64,000 nt of DNA from Leisingera aquaemixtae (GCF_019801145.1 NZ_JAHVJQ010000002.1:434001-498000), one strand, 5' to 3'; shown: positions 34,815-43,379, counted from the first letter of the stretch. The notes: generated by a model not told the origin, from the letters alone. Program-made: numbers and translations.

Positions 34815-34830
34815 AATTTGATCATATTCT
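34815..34830. promoter_or_regulatory. GAAT-T-TGATCA-T-ATTC operator-like palindrome
   Basis: A 16-base near-perfect palindrome (34815-34830) with the core TTTGATCA (34817-34824), the same core as at 34016. It lies 34 bases before the aminotransferase start and just after the GntR gene. Confidence 0.5.
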
Positions 34831-34863
34831 GGTGCCAATCAGTTATTCTCAGGAGCGAGTCTC

Positions 34864-36258
34864 ATGACCGTGATCACCAACCACATGCCGACGGCCGAGC
34901 TGCAGGCGCTGGACGCCGCCCACCACATGCACCCGTTCACCTCCAATGGCGAGCTGTCGCAAAAGGGCGCGCGCATTATCACCCGCGCCGATGGCGTGCA
35001 TCTGACCGACAGCGAAGGGCATCAGATCCTTGATGCGATGGCGGGTCTGTGGTGCGTCAACATCGGCTACGGCCGTGAGGAGCTGGCCGAGGTGGCCGCC
35101 CGCCAGATGCGCGAGCTGCCCTATTACAACACCTTTTTCCAGACCACCCATGTGCCGGCCATCGCGCTGGCGGCCAAGATCGCCGAGCTGGCGCCGGGCG
35201 ACCTGAACAATGTGTTCTTTGCCGGTTCCGGCTCTGAAGCCAACGACACCAACATCCGCATGGTGCGCCATTACTGGGCGCTCAAGGGCAAGCCGTCGAA
35301 ATCCGTCATCATCAGCCGCAAGAACGCTTATCACGGCTCCTCTGTCGGCAGCGGTTCTTTGGGCGGCATGAGCGGCATGCATGCCCAAGGCGGCATGCCG
35401 ATCCCGGATATCCACCATATCAATCAGCCGAACTGGTGGGCCGAAGGCGGCGACATGCCGCCGGAAGATTTCGGCCTGCAGCGTGCCCGCGAGCTGGAAG
35501 AGGCGATCCTGGAGCTGGGTGAAGACCGTGTGGCTGCCTTTATCGCAGAGCCGGTGCAGGGGGCCGGGGGCGTGATCGTGGCGCCAGACACCTATTGGAC
35601 GGAAATCCAGCGGATCTGCGACAAGTATGAAATCCTGCTGATCGCGGATGAGGTGATCTGCGGTTTCGGGCGCACCGGCAACTGGTTCGGCAGCGAAACC
35701 CTGAACATCCGCCCCGACATCATGACCATCGCCAAGGGCCTCAGCTCCGGATACGCGCCGATCGGCGGCTCTATTGTCAGCGATGAGATTGCTTCGGTGA
35801 TCGCAAGCGACGAGTTTAACCACGGCTACACCTACTCCGGCCACCCGGTGGCCGCAGCGGTTGCGCTGGAAAACCTGCGCATCCTGGAAGAGGAAAACAT
35901 CCTGGGCCACGTGCGCGACGTCGCGGCCCCGTATCTGAAGCAGAAATGGGAAGCGCTGACCGATCACCCGCTGGTGGGCGAGGCCAAGATTGTCGGCATG
36001 ATGGGCTCGATTGCGCTGACCCCGAACAAGGAAACCCGCGCCGCGTTTGCATCTGATGCCGGCACCGTCGGCTACATTTGCCGGGAGCGCTGCTTTGCCA
36101 ACAATCTGGTCATGCGCCATGTCGGCGACCGCATGATCATCTCGCCGCCGCTGGTGATCACCCCGGAGCAGATCGACGTGCTGATCGAACGCGCCGTCAA
36201 GTCGCTGGATGAATGCTACGCGGAACTGAAAGCGAAGGATCTGCTGCACAGCGCTTGA
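34864..36258 (+). CDS. Class III aminotransferase, putrescine-pyruvate type
   Basis: 464 residues with AGGAGCG upstream of the ATG. PLP-enzyme features: GSGSEANDTNIRMVRHYW (about 121-138), Asp262 in IADEVICGFGRTGNWFG and the Schiff-base Lys291 in IAKGLSSGYAPIGG. The overall sequence is of the omega-amino acid:pyruvate/SpuC type. SpuC converts putrescine to 4-aminobutanal with pyruvate as acceptor. Position between two polyamine importers supports that; taurine or beta-alanine aminotransferase is an alternative. It closes with a strong terminator. Confidence 0.87.
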   Translation: MTVITNHMPTAELQALDAAHHMHPFTSNGELSQKGARIITRADGVHLTDSEGHQILDAMAGLWCVNIGYGREELAEVAARQMRELPYYNTFFQTTHVPAIALAAKIAELAPGDLNNVFFAGSGSEANDTNIRMVRHYWALKGKPSKSVIISRKNAYHGSSVGSGSLGGMSGMHAQGGMPIPDIHHINQPNWWAEGGDMPPEDFGLQRARELEEAILELGEDRVAAFIAEPVQGAGGVIVAPDTYWTEIQRICDKYEILLIADEVICGFGRTGNWFGSETLNIRPDIMTIAKGLSSGYAPIGGSIVSDEIASVIASDEFNHGYTYSGHPVAAAVALENLRILEEENILGHVRDVAAPYLKQKWEALTDHPLVGEAKIVGMMGSIALTPNKETRAAFASDAGTVGYICRERCFANNLVMRHVGDRMIISPPLVITPEQIDVLIERAVKSLDECYAELKAKDLLHSA

Positions 36259-36293
36259 TTCCATATCCGGCTCCGATTCAGGGGTAGACTCAT

Positions 36294-36324
36294 AAGGCCC
36301 GGCAATATTATTGCCGGGCCTTTT
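36294..36324 (+). terminator. Intrinsic terminator after the aminotransferase
   Basis: AAGGCCCGGCAAT (36294-36306) pairs with ATTGCCGGGCCTT (36310-36322) across 3 bases and is followed by TTCTCTT. It is a 13-bp perfect stem. Confidence 0.88.
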
Positions 36325-36381
36325 CTCTTCGGTTCCGGGGGTAAAAGAGTCGGTTTCCAGCCAAGGTTTCGCAGTTTGCGG

Positions 36382-36416
36382 CGCAAAATGTCCGAAGTGG
36401 GTCGCAAAGCGTCCGA
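36382..36416 (+). repeat. Two-helical-turn direct repeat upstream of the second importer
   Basis: CGCAAA-N2-GTCCGA occurs at 36382-36395 and again at 36403-36416, start to start 21 bases apart, 12 of 14 positions identical. The spacing puts both copies on one face of the helix, as for a dimeric activator or repressor. It is about 200 bases upstream of the second pot operon. Confidence 0.45.
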
Positions 36417-36483
36417 TCATCCAGGGCGGAACAGGACTAGGGTTCCGCTAGGGTATTCTTTTCCGTCAGGAGGGGACCGAAGT

Positions 36484-36531
36484 ATGAATTTCGTACGCTC
36501 ACCGGTGAAAGAATATTTTTTTCATATCTAG
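36484..36531 (+). CDS. Possible 15-residue leader peptide
   Basis: ATG at 36484 follows AGGAGGGG with 8-base spacing, the best ribosome site in this gap, and opens a 16-codon frame (MNFVRSPVKEYFFHI, then TAG). It ends 81 bases before the ATPase gene of the second importer. Such a frame might be a regulatory leader peptide or chance. No known leader matches. Confidence 0.35.
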   Translation: MNFVRSPVKEYFFHI

Positions 36532-36612
36532 CGCTTGGTAGCTTTGGTGTGATTAACTTCGAATAAGTGCAGAGCCAATCTGCCGGAATGACAAAACTAC
36601 GGGGAGCCTGCT

Positions 36613-37713
36613 TTGGCTGATGCGTCAAACGTTGATGCGTTCGTTGAATTCGAACGCGTCCAAAAGAGCTATGATGGCGAAAATCTCGTTGTCAAAGACC
36701 TTAACCTCACCATGCCCAAGGGCGAGTTTCTGACCATGCTTGGCCCTTCCGGGTCCGGGAAAACCACCTGTCTGATGATGCTGGCTGGTTTTGAAACGGC
36801 AACCCACGGCGATATCCGCCTGGACGGAACATCGATTAACAATATTCCGCCGCACAAGCGCGGCATCGGCATGGTGTTCCAGAACTACGCCTTGTTTCCG
36901 CACATGACGATTGCGGAAAATCTCTCCTTCCCGCTGGAAGTCCGCAAGATGGGCAAATCTGAACGCGAAGAAAAGGTGAAGCGGGCGCTGGATATGGTGG
37001 AAATGGGCGCCTTTGGCGGCCGCCGCCCGGCACAGCTTTCGGGTGGCCAGCAGCAGCGGATCGCACTGGCCCGCGCGCTGGTGTTCGAACCCGAACTGGT
37101 TCTGATGGACGAACCGCTGGGCGCGCTCGACAAGCAGCTGCGCGAAAAGATGCAGTTCGAGATCACCCATCTCGCCCACCGTCTGGGGATCACCGTGGTC
37201 TATGTGACCCACGACCAGACCGAGGCGCTGACCATGTCCGACCGCGTTGCCGTGTTCGACGACGGCCGCATCCAGCAGATCGCGCCGCCGGACCAGCTTT
37301 ATGAAAGCCCGGAAAACAGCTTCGTGGCCCAGTTCATCGGCGAAAACAACACGCTCGAAGGCACCGTCAAGGAAATCAACAACGGTATCGCGCTGGTGCA
37401 GCTGGACGATGGCGAGCTGATCGACTGCAAGCCGGTCAATGTCTCGAAGCCCGGCGAGCGCACCCGCGTGTCGATCCGTCCGGAGCGGGTGGAATACAAC
37501 AAGAGCCGCCTGCGCGAAGGCGTGCATACCCTCAAGGCGGAAGTTCTGGAGTTCATCTACATGGGCGACATCTTCCGCACCCGTCTGCGGGTTGCCGGCA
37601 ACGATGAGTTCATCATCAAGACCCGGAACGCCCCGGACCAGACCCGTCTCCAGCCCGGTCAGCAGATCGAAATCGGCTGGCTGCCGGAAGACTGCCGCGC
37701 GCTGGACGCCTGA
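36613..37713 (+). CDS. potA: Polyamine-type ABC importer ATPase (second system)
   Basis: 366 residues from TTG at 36613 with GGGGAG seven bases upstream; no ATG or GTG lies near. Walker A GPSGSGKT (44-51), LSGGQQQR (142-149), LVLMDEP (162-168) and VTHDQTEA are intact; a TOBE domain follows (about 285-360). It differs clearly from PotG at 32762, so this is a separate system rather than a recent duplicate. It heads ATPase-binding protein-permease-permease. Confidence 0.88.
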   Translation: MADASNVDAFVEFERVQKSYDGENLVVKDLNLTMPKGEFLTMLGPSGSGKTTCLMMLAGFETATHGDIRLDGTSINNIPPHKRGIGMVFQNYALFPHMTIAENLSFPLEVRKMGKSEREEKVKRALDMVEMGAFGGRRPAQLSGGQQQRIALARALVFEPELVLMDEPLGALDKQLREKMQFEITHLAHRLGITVVYVTHDQTEALTMSDRVAVFDDGRIQQIAPPDQLYESPENSFVAQFIGENNTLEGTVKEINNGIALVQLDDGELIDCKPVNVSKPGERTRVSIRPERVEYNKSRLREGVHTLKAEVLEFIYMGDIFRTRLRVAGNDEFIIKTRNAPDQTRLQPGQQIEIGWLPEDCRALDA

Positions 37714-37728
37714 TCCGCGCGCGCCGAA

Positions 37729-37753
37729 CCCCCGGCAGAAGAACGACCGGGGG
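37729..37753 (+). other. Intercistronic hairpin before the binding-protein gene
   Basis: CCCCCGG (37729-37735) pairs with CCGGGGG (37747-37753) in the gap between ATPase and binding protein. With the hairpin at 38913 it brackets the binding-protein mRNA, a common device for raising that segment's abundance. Confidence 0.5.
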
Positions 37754-37793
37754 GCATCTCACATCTGTGAATTTCAACAAGGAGAGACTCTCT

Positions 37794-38894
37794 ATGAAAC
37801 TCAGCAAACTGTCTGCACTGGCGATGACCACCGCCCTTTGCGCCCCTTCGGCCTTTGCCGAGGAAATGGCCAATGAGCTGACCCTGGTGTCCTGGGGCGG
37901 TGCCTATCAGACCAGCCAGCACAAGGCTTATGTTGAGCCCTATCTGGCCGCCAACCCCGATGTGAAAGTGGTTTGGGACGAAAGCTCGGCTGAAGCCGTG
38001 GCCAAGATCCGTGCCATGAACGAAGCCGGCAATGTGACCTGGGACCTGGTCGATGTTGTGGCCTCCGACTCCATGCGTCTTTGCGACGAAGGCCTGGCGG
38101 AAGAAATCAACCATGACGAAGACCTGGCAGCGGCGCCGGACGGCACCGCCGCCTCCGAGGACTTCGGCGACCTGATCGTCAGCGACTGCTTCGTCCCGCA
38201 GATCGTTTACTCGACCACCTTCGGCTACCGCACCGACCTGATCGACCAGCCGGATTCGGTCTGCGCGATCTTCGACACCGAGAAATACCCGGGCAAGCGC
38301 TCGCTGCAGAAGCGTCCGATCGACAACATGGAGTGGGCTCTCTACTGCGACGGCGTGGCCAAGGATGAGATCTACGACGTGCTGGGCACTGACGAAGGTG
38401 TGGCGCAAGCTCTGGCCAAACTCGACACCATCAAGGACCAGGTGGTGTGGTGGACCGCAGGCGCGGAAACCCCGCAGCTGCTGGCCGACGGCGAAGTGGT
38501 GATGGGCTCGACCTTCAACGGCCGCCTGTTCTCCGCAATCGCCGAGCAGGGCCAACCGATCGGCATGCTCTGGGACATGCAGTCCTTTGACCTCGACGGC
38601 TGGGTTGTTCCGGCAGGCCTGCCCGCGGACCGCAAGGCCCGTGTGATGGACTTCCTGAAATTCGCAACCGACACCCAGCGTCTGGCTGACCAGGCCGCCT
38701 ATATCTCTTATGGCCCGGCCCGTGCCTCCTCGGCACCGCTGGTGGGCAAGCACGCCGAACTGGGCATCGAAATGGCGCCGCACATGCCGACCGATCCCGC
38801 CAACGCCGGCAACGTGCATGTCTATGACTACGAATGGTGGGCAGACAACCGCGATGATCTGGACGCCAAGTTCCAGGCATGGCTGGCCAAGTAA
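37794..38894 (+). CDS. ABC importer substrate-binding protein (second polyamine-type system)
   Basis: 366 residues from ATG at 37794 with AAGGAGA upstream. Signal peptide (about 1-22, ending PSAFA) is followed by ELTLVSWGGAYQTSQHKAYV EPYLAANPDVKVVWDESSAE and IRAMNEAGNVTWDLVDVVAS. This is the PotD-related group 6/8 of binding proteins, but it lacks the NWSDYI motif of PotF, so the ligand may be spermidine, GABA or another cationic compound. It is flanked by stem-loops. Confidence 0.85.
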   Translation: MKLSKLSALAMTTALCAPSAFAEEMANELTLVSWGGAYQTSQHKAYVEPYLAANPDVKVVWDESSAEAVAKIRAMNEAGNVTWDLVDVVASDSMRLCDEGLAEEINHDEDLAAAPDGTAASEDFGDLIVSDCFVPQIVYSTTFGYRTDLIDQPDSVCAIFDTEKYPGKRSLQKRPIDNMEWALYCDGVAKDEIYDVLGTDEGVAQALAKLDTIKDQVVWWTAGAETPQLLADGEVVMGSTFNGRLFSAIAEQGQPIGMLWDMQSFDLDGWVVPAGLPADRKARVMDFLKFATDTQRLADQAAYISYGPARASSAPLVGKHAELGIEMAPHMPTDPANAGNVHVYDYEWWADNRDDLDAKFQAWLAK

Positions 38895-38912
38895 TCTGAC
38901 CCTTCCAAGATT

Positions 38913-38943
38913 GCAGGGGGCCTGCTGCGTCCAGGCCCCCTGC
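38913..38943 (+). other. Intercistronic hairpin after the binding-protein gene
   Basis: GCAGGGGGCCTG (38913-38924) pairs with CAGGCCCCCTGC (38932-38943), 7-base loop. It is followed by an A run, not a U run, so on the plus strand it is more likely an mRNA 3'-end stabiliser than a full terminator. Confidence 0.65.
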
Positions 38944-38974
38944 CCAAAAAAATAAAGACCCGACGGGGAACCCT

Positions 38975-40246
38975 ATGACTGACATTAGCCAATCCGGCCC
39001 GGTGCTGGCCGCGGACGGCACGCCGCTGAAGCGCAGCCTGGCGCGGGCACTGCGGATGCAGAAGCTGCGCGCGCTGATGCTGATTGCGCCGCTCCTGCTG
39101 TTCATCCTTGTGACCTTCATCCTGCCGGTGGCTGATATGCTGTTCCGCTCGGTGGAGAACCGGATCGTCCAGGACACGCTGCCCCAAACGGTCGAAGCGC
39201 TGGCGGACTGGGACCCAGCGTCAGGACAGCTGCCTGAAGAGGCAGTGTTTGCCGCCATGGCCGCGGATCTCCAGATCGCAGCCCGCGCGAAAACCCACAC
39301 CAAGGTCGCCAAGCGCCTGAACTATGAAAACCCGGGCGTTTCCTCTGTGTTCCGCAAATCGGGCCGCAAAGTCAGCAAATGGGATCTCGCTGCAGACGGT
39401 CCGTTCCGTGAAAAGCTGATCGAAATTGACGATGGCTGGGGCGACGTTGAACTGTGGCGCACCATCAAGACCTATTCCGGCTCCGTAACATCCGGCTACT
39501 TCCTGAACGCCGTCGATATGCAGCTGGGCGCTGAAGGCCCGGAAATCCGGCCCGAGAACGAGCGGATCTACAACACCATGCTGATCCGCACCATGCGGAT
39601 GTCCCTGATCATCACCTTCAGCTGCATCCTGCTGGGCTACCCTGTCGCGTGGATCCTGGCCAACCTGCCGGCACGCAAGGCGAACCTGCTGCTGATCCTG
39701 GTGCTGCTGCCCTTCTGGACTTCTCTCCTGGTGCGGACCTCCGCTTGGAAGATCCTGCTGCAGCAGCAGGGTGTGATAAACGATACACTGGTCTGGATCG
39801 GGCTTGTGGACGATGCCAACCGATTGGTTCTGATCAACAACGAGCTCGGCACGATTATCGCGATGACGCACATCCTGCTGCCGTTCATGATCCTGCCGAT
39901 GTACTCCGTCATGCAGACCATCAACCCGTCCTACCTGCGCGCCGCCAAATCGCTGGGCGCAACTGACTGGACAGCCTTTTGGCGGGTCTATTTCCCGCAG
40001 ACCGTGCCGGGCATCGGCGCAGGCTCGATCCTCGTTTTCATCCTGGCTGTGGGCTACTACATCACTCCGGCCCTGGTCGGCGGCACCAAAGGCACCTTCA
40101 TCTCCAACCTGATTGCCTACCACATCTCGACCTCCGGCAACTGGGGCCTGGGTGCGGCACTGGGCGCAATCCTTCTGGCGGTCGTCCTGCTCCTCTACTG
40201 GGTCTACGACAAGGTCGTCGGCATCGACAACGTTAAGCTGGGATAA
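38975..40246 (+). CDS. ABC importer permease with enlarged periplasmic loop
   Basis: 423 residues, about 120 longer than a usual PotB/PotH. Membrane segment 1 is at about 30-52; then a hydrophilic loop of about 150 residues (to about 205) precedes the other five segments. The EAA-type loop AAKSLGATDWTAFWRVYFPQ TVPGIGAG is intact and VGYYITPALVGGTKG matches the PotB family end. The long loop may help dock the binding protein. It pairs with the next permease. Confidence 0.9.
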   Translation: MTDISQSGPVLAADGTPLKRSLARALRMQKLRALMLIAPLLLFILVTFILPVADMLFRSVENRIVQDTLPQTVEALADWDPASGQLPEEAVFAAMAADLQIAARAKTHTKVAKRLNYENPGVSSVFRKSGRKVSKWDLAADGPFREKLIEIDDGWGDVELWRTIKTYSGSVTSGYFLNAVDMQLGAEGPEIRPENERIYNTMLIRTMRMSLIITFSCILLGYPVAWILANLPARKANLLLILVLLPFWTSLLVRTSAWKILLQQQGVINDTLVWIGLVDDANRLVLINNELGTIIAMTHILLPFMILPMYSVMQTINPSYLRAAKSLGATDWTAFWRVYFPQTVPGIGAGSILVFILAVGYYITPALVGGTKGTFISNLIAYHISTSGNWGLGAALGAILLAVVLLLYWVYDKVVGIDNVKLG

Positions 40247-40251
40247 CCGAT

Positions 40252-41106
40252 ATGAGCGCACTTCCTCCTTATGCGACCGTTGGCCAGCGCACCTGGCACT
40301 ACACTTTCCGGGTAATCTGCGGTCTGGTCTTCTTCTTCCTGATCGCACCGATCGTGGTGATTATCCCGCTCAGCTTCAACGCGCAGGACTTCTTCACTTT
40401 CACACCGGAAATGCTGCGGCTGGACCCGGAAGGCTACTCGCTGAAGCACTACCGCGATTTCTTCAACAATGACTCCTGGCAGTCTGCGATGTGGAATTCG
40501 CTGAAGATCGCGCCGATGGCCACCATCGTCTCGGTCACCTTCGGCACGCTGGCCGCCATCGGGCTCAGCCAGCCGCATGTGCCATTCCGCCGGGCGATCA
40601 TGGCGATCCTGATCTCGCCGATGATTGTGCCGCTGATCATCTCTGCGGCCGGCATGTACTTCTTCTACAGCCGCATCGGCCTGCAGGGGACCTACATCGG
40701 CGTGGTTCTGGCGCATGCCGCACTGGGCATCCCCTTCGTGATCATCACTGTGACGGCGACGCTGGTGGGTTTTGACCGTTCGCTGACCCGCGCCGCGGCC
40801 AACATGGGTGCCGATCCGGTCACCACCTTCTTCCGGGTGCAAATGCCGCTGATCCTGCCAGGGGTGATCTCGGGCGGTCTGTTCGCCTTCATCACTTCCT
40901 TCGACGAAGTGGTTGTGGTGCTGTTTGTCGGCTCGGCCGGGCAAAAAACGCTGCCCTGGCAGATGTTCATTGGCCTGCGCGAGCAGATTTCGCCGACCAT
41001 CCTGGCGGTGGCGACGATCCTGGTGGCGATCTCCATCATGCTGCTGGCCACGGTCGAAATGCTGCGCCGCCGCTCTGAGCGCCTGCGCGGGATGTCTCCC
41101 GGCTGA
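40252..41106 (+). CDS. ABC importer permease, PotC type
   Basis: 284 residues, six membrane segments. LTRAAANMGADPVTTFFRVQ MPLILPGVISG is the EAA loop, and FDEVVVVLFVGSAGQKTLPW is the PotC-type segment following it. It ends at a strong terminator 25 bases after the stop, closing the second importer operon. Confidence 0.92.
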   Translation: MSALPPYATVGQRTWHYTFRVICGLVFFFLIAPIVVIIPLSFNAQDFFTFTPEMLRLDPEGYSLKHYRDFFNNDSWQSAMWNSLKIAPMATIVSVTFGTLAAIGLSQPHVPFRRAIMAILISPMIVPLIISAAGMYFFYSRIGLQGTYIGVVLAHAALGIPFVIITVTATLVGFDRSLTRAAANMGADPVTTFFRVQMPLILPGVISGGLFAFITSFDEVVVVLFVGSAGQKTLPWQMFIGLREQISPTILAVATILVAISIMLLATVEMLRRRSERLRGMSPG

Positions 41107-41131
41107 TCACCGCAAGGATCATTGAACAGAA

Positions 41132-41154
41132 AAGGCCCCGCATTGCGGGGCCTT
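41132..41154 (+). terminator. Intrinsic terminator after the second importer
   Basis: AAGGCCCCGC (41132-41141) pairs perfectly with GCGGGGCCTT (41145-41154) around ATT and is followed by CATCTTTTTT. Confidence 0.88.
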
Positions 41155-41228
41155 CATCTTTTTTACTGCTGCCAGTTGGCGAGCCAAAGGTCTTTGTCCC
41201 AGGAGGGGACAGGCCCCCTCCGCCGGTG

Positions 41229-42557
41229 CTACCGCAGCCGCTGCAACAGCCGCAGCGAGGCATAGCCATCCGGCGTCAGCCCGTTTGCAACCTGATAGGC
41301 GCGCACTGCCCCGATGGTCTTGGGCCCGATCTTGCCGTCGATACCGTCGGTATCGAACCCGGCGCTGGTCAGCCGCTGCTGCATCTCTTCGCGCTCTGCC
41401 AGGGACAGCGCCCGGTCGCCGCGCGGCCAGCTGCCCTGGATTGGCCCGCCGCCCCTGATCCGGTCCGCCAGATGCCCGACCCCGATCACATAGGCATCCG
41501 CAGTGTTGTAGCGTTCCAGCACCGCAAAGTTCCGGAAAATCATGAAGGCCGCGCCCTTGCTGCCCGCAGGCAGCAGGATTGAGGCGGGCCCGTGATCCTT
41601 CACCGCACGCCCATCCAGCCCCTTGATGCCGAGCGCCGCCCATTCTGCCGGCGGTTTCTCGATGTCGCGATCAGCCAGGGTGTAATCAAACCCCTTGGGC
41701 AGGGTCACTTCCACTCCCCAGGGCTGGCCTTTCACCCAGCCGAACTGCTTTAGGTAGGTTGCAGTAGACGCCAGTGCATCGGCCGGGTTGTCCGACCAGA
41801 TATCCCGCTTGCCGTCGCCGGTGAAATCCACCGCGTAGTCCAGGTATGATGTCGGAATGAACTGGGTGTGGCCCATTGCCCCGGCCCAGCTGCCGGTCAT
41901 CTTGCCGGCGGCAACATCACCGGCCTGCAGGATCTTCAGCGCTGCAACCAGTTGACCCTCAAAGAACTCCCCGCGCCGCCCGTCAAAGGCCAAGGTTGCC
42001 AGCGAGCGGACCACATCCATCTTGCCGCGGAAGGTGCCATAGCTGCTTTCCAGCCCCCAGATCGCAACCACAATCTCTTTCTCGACACCGTATTTGGCCT
42101 CGATCTGATCCAGCCGCACCTGCTGGTTGCGCAGCGCTGCCTTGCCGTTCTTCACCCGCAGTTCCGAGGCGGCGCTGTCGAGGTAATCCCAGATCGCCTT
42201 GGTGAACTCCGATTGGTTTCGGTCGCGGCGGATCACTTCGGGATCATAGCGCACCCCGGCAAAGGCGCTGTCCAGCACAGAGGCGCTGATGCCCTGCGCC
42301 AAGGCGCGGTCTTTGAATTCCGAGATCCAGCCTTTGAAGTTCAGCTCCGCCGCCGCCAGTTCCACCGCGGCCTCCTGAGGCGCAACAGGCCTGGCGACCG
42401 GTCTCAAGGTTGTGGCCGAAGCCAGCTGATAGCTTTCACCTTGCCTCTCCTGCTTCGCGGCCCCGGGCCGCTCGGCAGGCCTCAAGGAGTTGTCCGGCGC
42501 GGCCTCTGCCGCCATTGCACTGCCTGCCACCAGCGATACAGCTACCCATTTGCGCAT
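41229..42557 (-). CDS. Lytic murein transglycosylase, MltB type (GH103) with peptidoglycan-binding domain
   Basis: 442 residues. A signal peptide (about 1-19) and Pro/Ala linker precede the SLT_2 catalytic domain: IWGLESSYGTFRGKMDVVRS with the catalytic Glu, GSWAGAMGHTQFIPTSYLDY and DGKRDIWSDNPADALASTATYL. A C-terminal PG_binding_1 domain (about 375-440: TDGIDGKIGPKTIGAVRAYQ) anchors it to the wall. It cleaves the glycan chain to give 1,6-anhydro ends. No lipobox is seen, so it is probably soluble periplasmic. Confidence 0.94.
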   Translation of the reverse strand: MRKWVAVSLVAGSAMAAEAAPDNSLRPAERPGAAKQERQGESYQLASATTLRPVARPVAPQEAAVELAAAELNFKGWISEFKDRALAQGISASVLDSAFAGVRYDPEVIRRDRNQSEFTKAIWDYLDSAASELRVKNGKAALRNQQVRLDQIEAKYGVEKEIVVAIWGLESSYGTFRGKMDVVRSLATLAFDGRRGEFFEGQLVAALKILQAGDVAAGKMTGSWAGAMGHTQFIPTSYLDYAVDFTGDGKRDIWSDNPADALASTATYLKQFGWVKGQPWGVEVTLPKGFDYTLADRDIEKPPAEWAALGIKGLDGRAVKDHGPASILLPAGSKGAAFMIFRNFAVLERYNTADAYVIGVGHLADRIRGGGPIQGSWPRGDRALSLAEREEMQQRLTSAGFDTDGIDGKIGPKTIGAVRAYQVANGLTPDGYASLRLLQRLR

Positions 42558-42655
42558 GATGCACCTCGTTATTCACTGCCCAGCTCCAGTTTAGCGGCAG
42601 CGCGAACCGGGTAAAGAGGCCACTACTGGCGTGTGCGGGGTGCCGCCTGCCTGTC

Positions 42656-43360
42656 CTACTGACGATGCTCTTGCCGGTGCTCCTGGCGCATCTGTTCCAA
42701 GGCCTCCCGCAGCATTGGCACCCGGTGCGGGCGAAAACTCTGCTCCGTCACCTCCAGCCCGCGCATCCGGTCCAGCCGGAACACCCGCACCGCTTGACGC
42801 AGGCAGCACCAGGCGATCAGCACGGTCGAGCGGTCGAAATAAACCACGCTCAGTGGTTTCACCTGCCGCTCGGTCACTGCGCCGTAGCCGTCCGTGTAGC
42901 CAAACCGCACCTCGACCTCGTCCCATGCCGCCTGACGCAGATCCTGTGCGGAAATCGCGGGCGGAATCGGGCGTTCGAACCGGTAGGGCGCCAGCACAGC
43001 GTGGCGCAGCCGGTGCGCCTGCCTCGGCGGCAGCCGCGCCTGCAGCTTGCGCAGGGCTTCAGAGGCTGCGGTGGCCAGCTCCGGGTCACCGATCAGCTCG
43101 ACTTCCCGCAGCCCCAGAACCAGCGCCTCCAGTTCGGTGTCGCGAAATCCCATCGGCGGCAGTGCATTGTCCTCGATCAGTGTAAAGCCGTATCCCGCCT
43201 CGCCGTCGATCACCGCGCCCATCTCGCGCAGGGTCGCGATATCGCGGTGGATGCTGCGGGCCGACACGCCCAGTTCCTCCCCCAGCCGGGCCGCGGTATG
43301 CGGGCCAGGCCCCAGGCGCAGGGCCTGCATCAGTTGAAAGAGGCGATGAGTTCGGGACAT
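42656..43360 (-). CDS. HTH/WYL-domain transcriptional regulator
   Basis: 234 residues. N-terminal HTH_11 winged helix (LFQLMQALRLGPGPHTAARL, VSARSIHRDIATLREMGAVI) and C-terminal WYL region (VKPLSVVYFDRSTVLIAWCC LRQAVRVFRLDRMRGLEVTE; the W-Y-L triad is degenerate as VYF/AWC). These YafY-like proteins usually regulate the adjacent divergent gene. A perfect TGATGACA palindrome lies in the gap before the GST gene. Confidence 0.9.
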   Translation of the reverse strand: MSRTHRLFQLMQALRLGPGPHTAARLGEELGVSARSIHRDIATLREMGAVIDGEAGYGFTLIEDNALPPMGFRDTELEALVLGLREVELIGDPELATAASEALRKLQARLPPRQAHRLRHAVLAPYRFERPIPPAISAQDLRQAAWDEVEVRFGYTDGYGAVTERQVKPLSVVYFDRSTVLIAWCCLRQAVRVFRLDRMRGLEVTEQSFRPHRVPMLREALEQMRQEHRQEHRQ

Positions 43361-43379
43361 GCCTGACTATCCTATGCAC

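Noticed and set aside
34849-36420. Long minus-strand open frame (about 520 codons) over the aminotransferase gene
   Set aside because: It is the antisense shadow of a clear PLP-enzyme gene in high-GC DNA; no recognisable motif and His/Gly-rich random composition.
39221-40348. Minus-strand open frame of about 375 codons across the second permease gene
   Set aside because: Antisense to a permease with conserved membrane segments and EAA loop; its own translation is low-complexity and unlike a protein.
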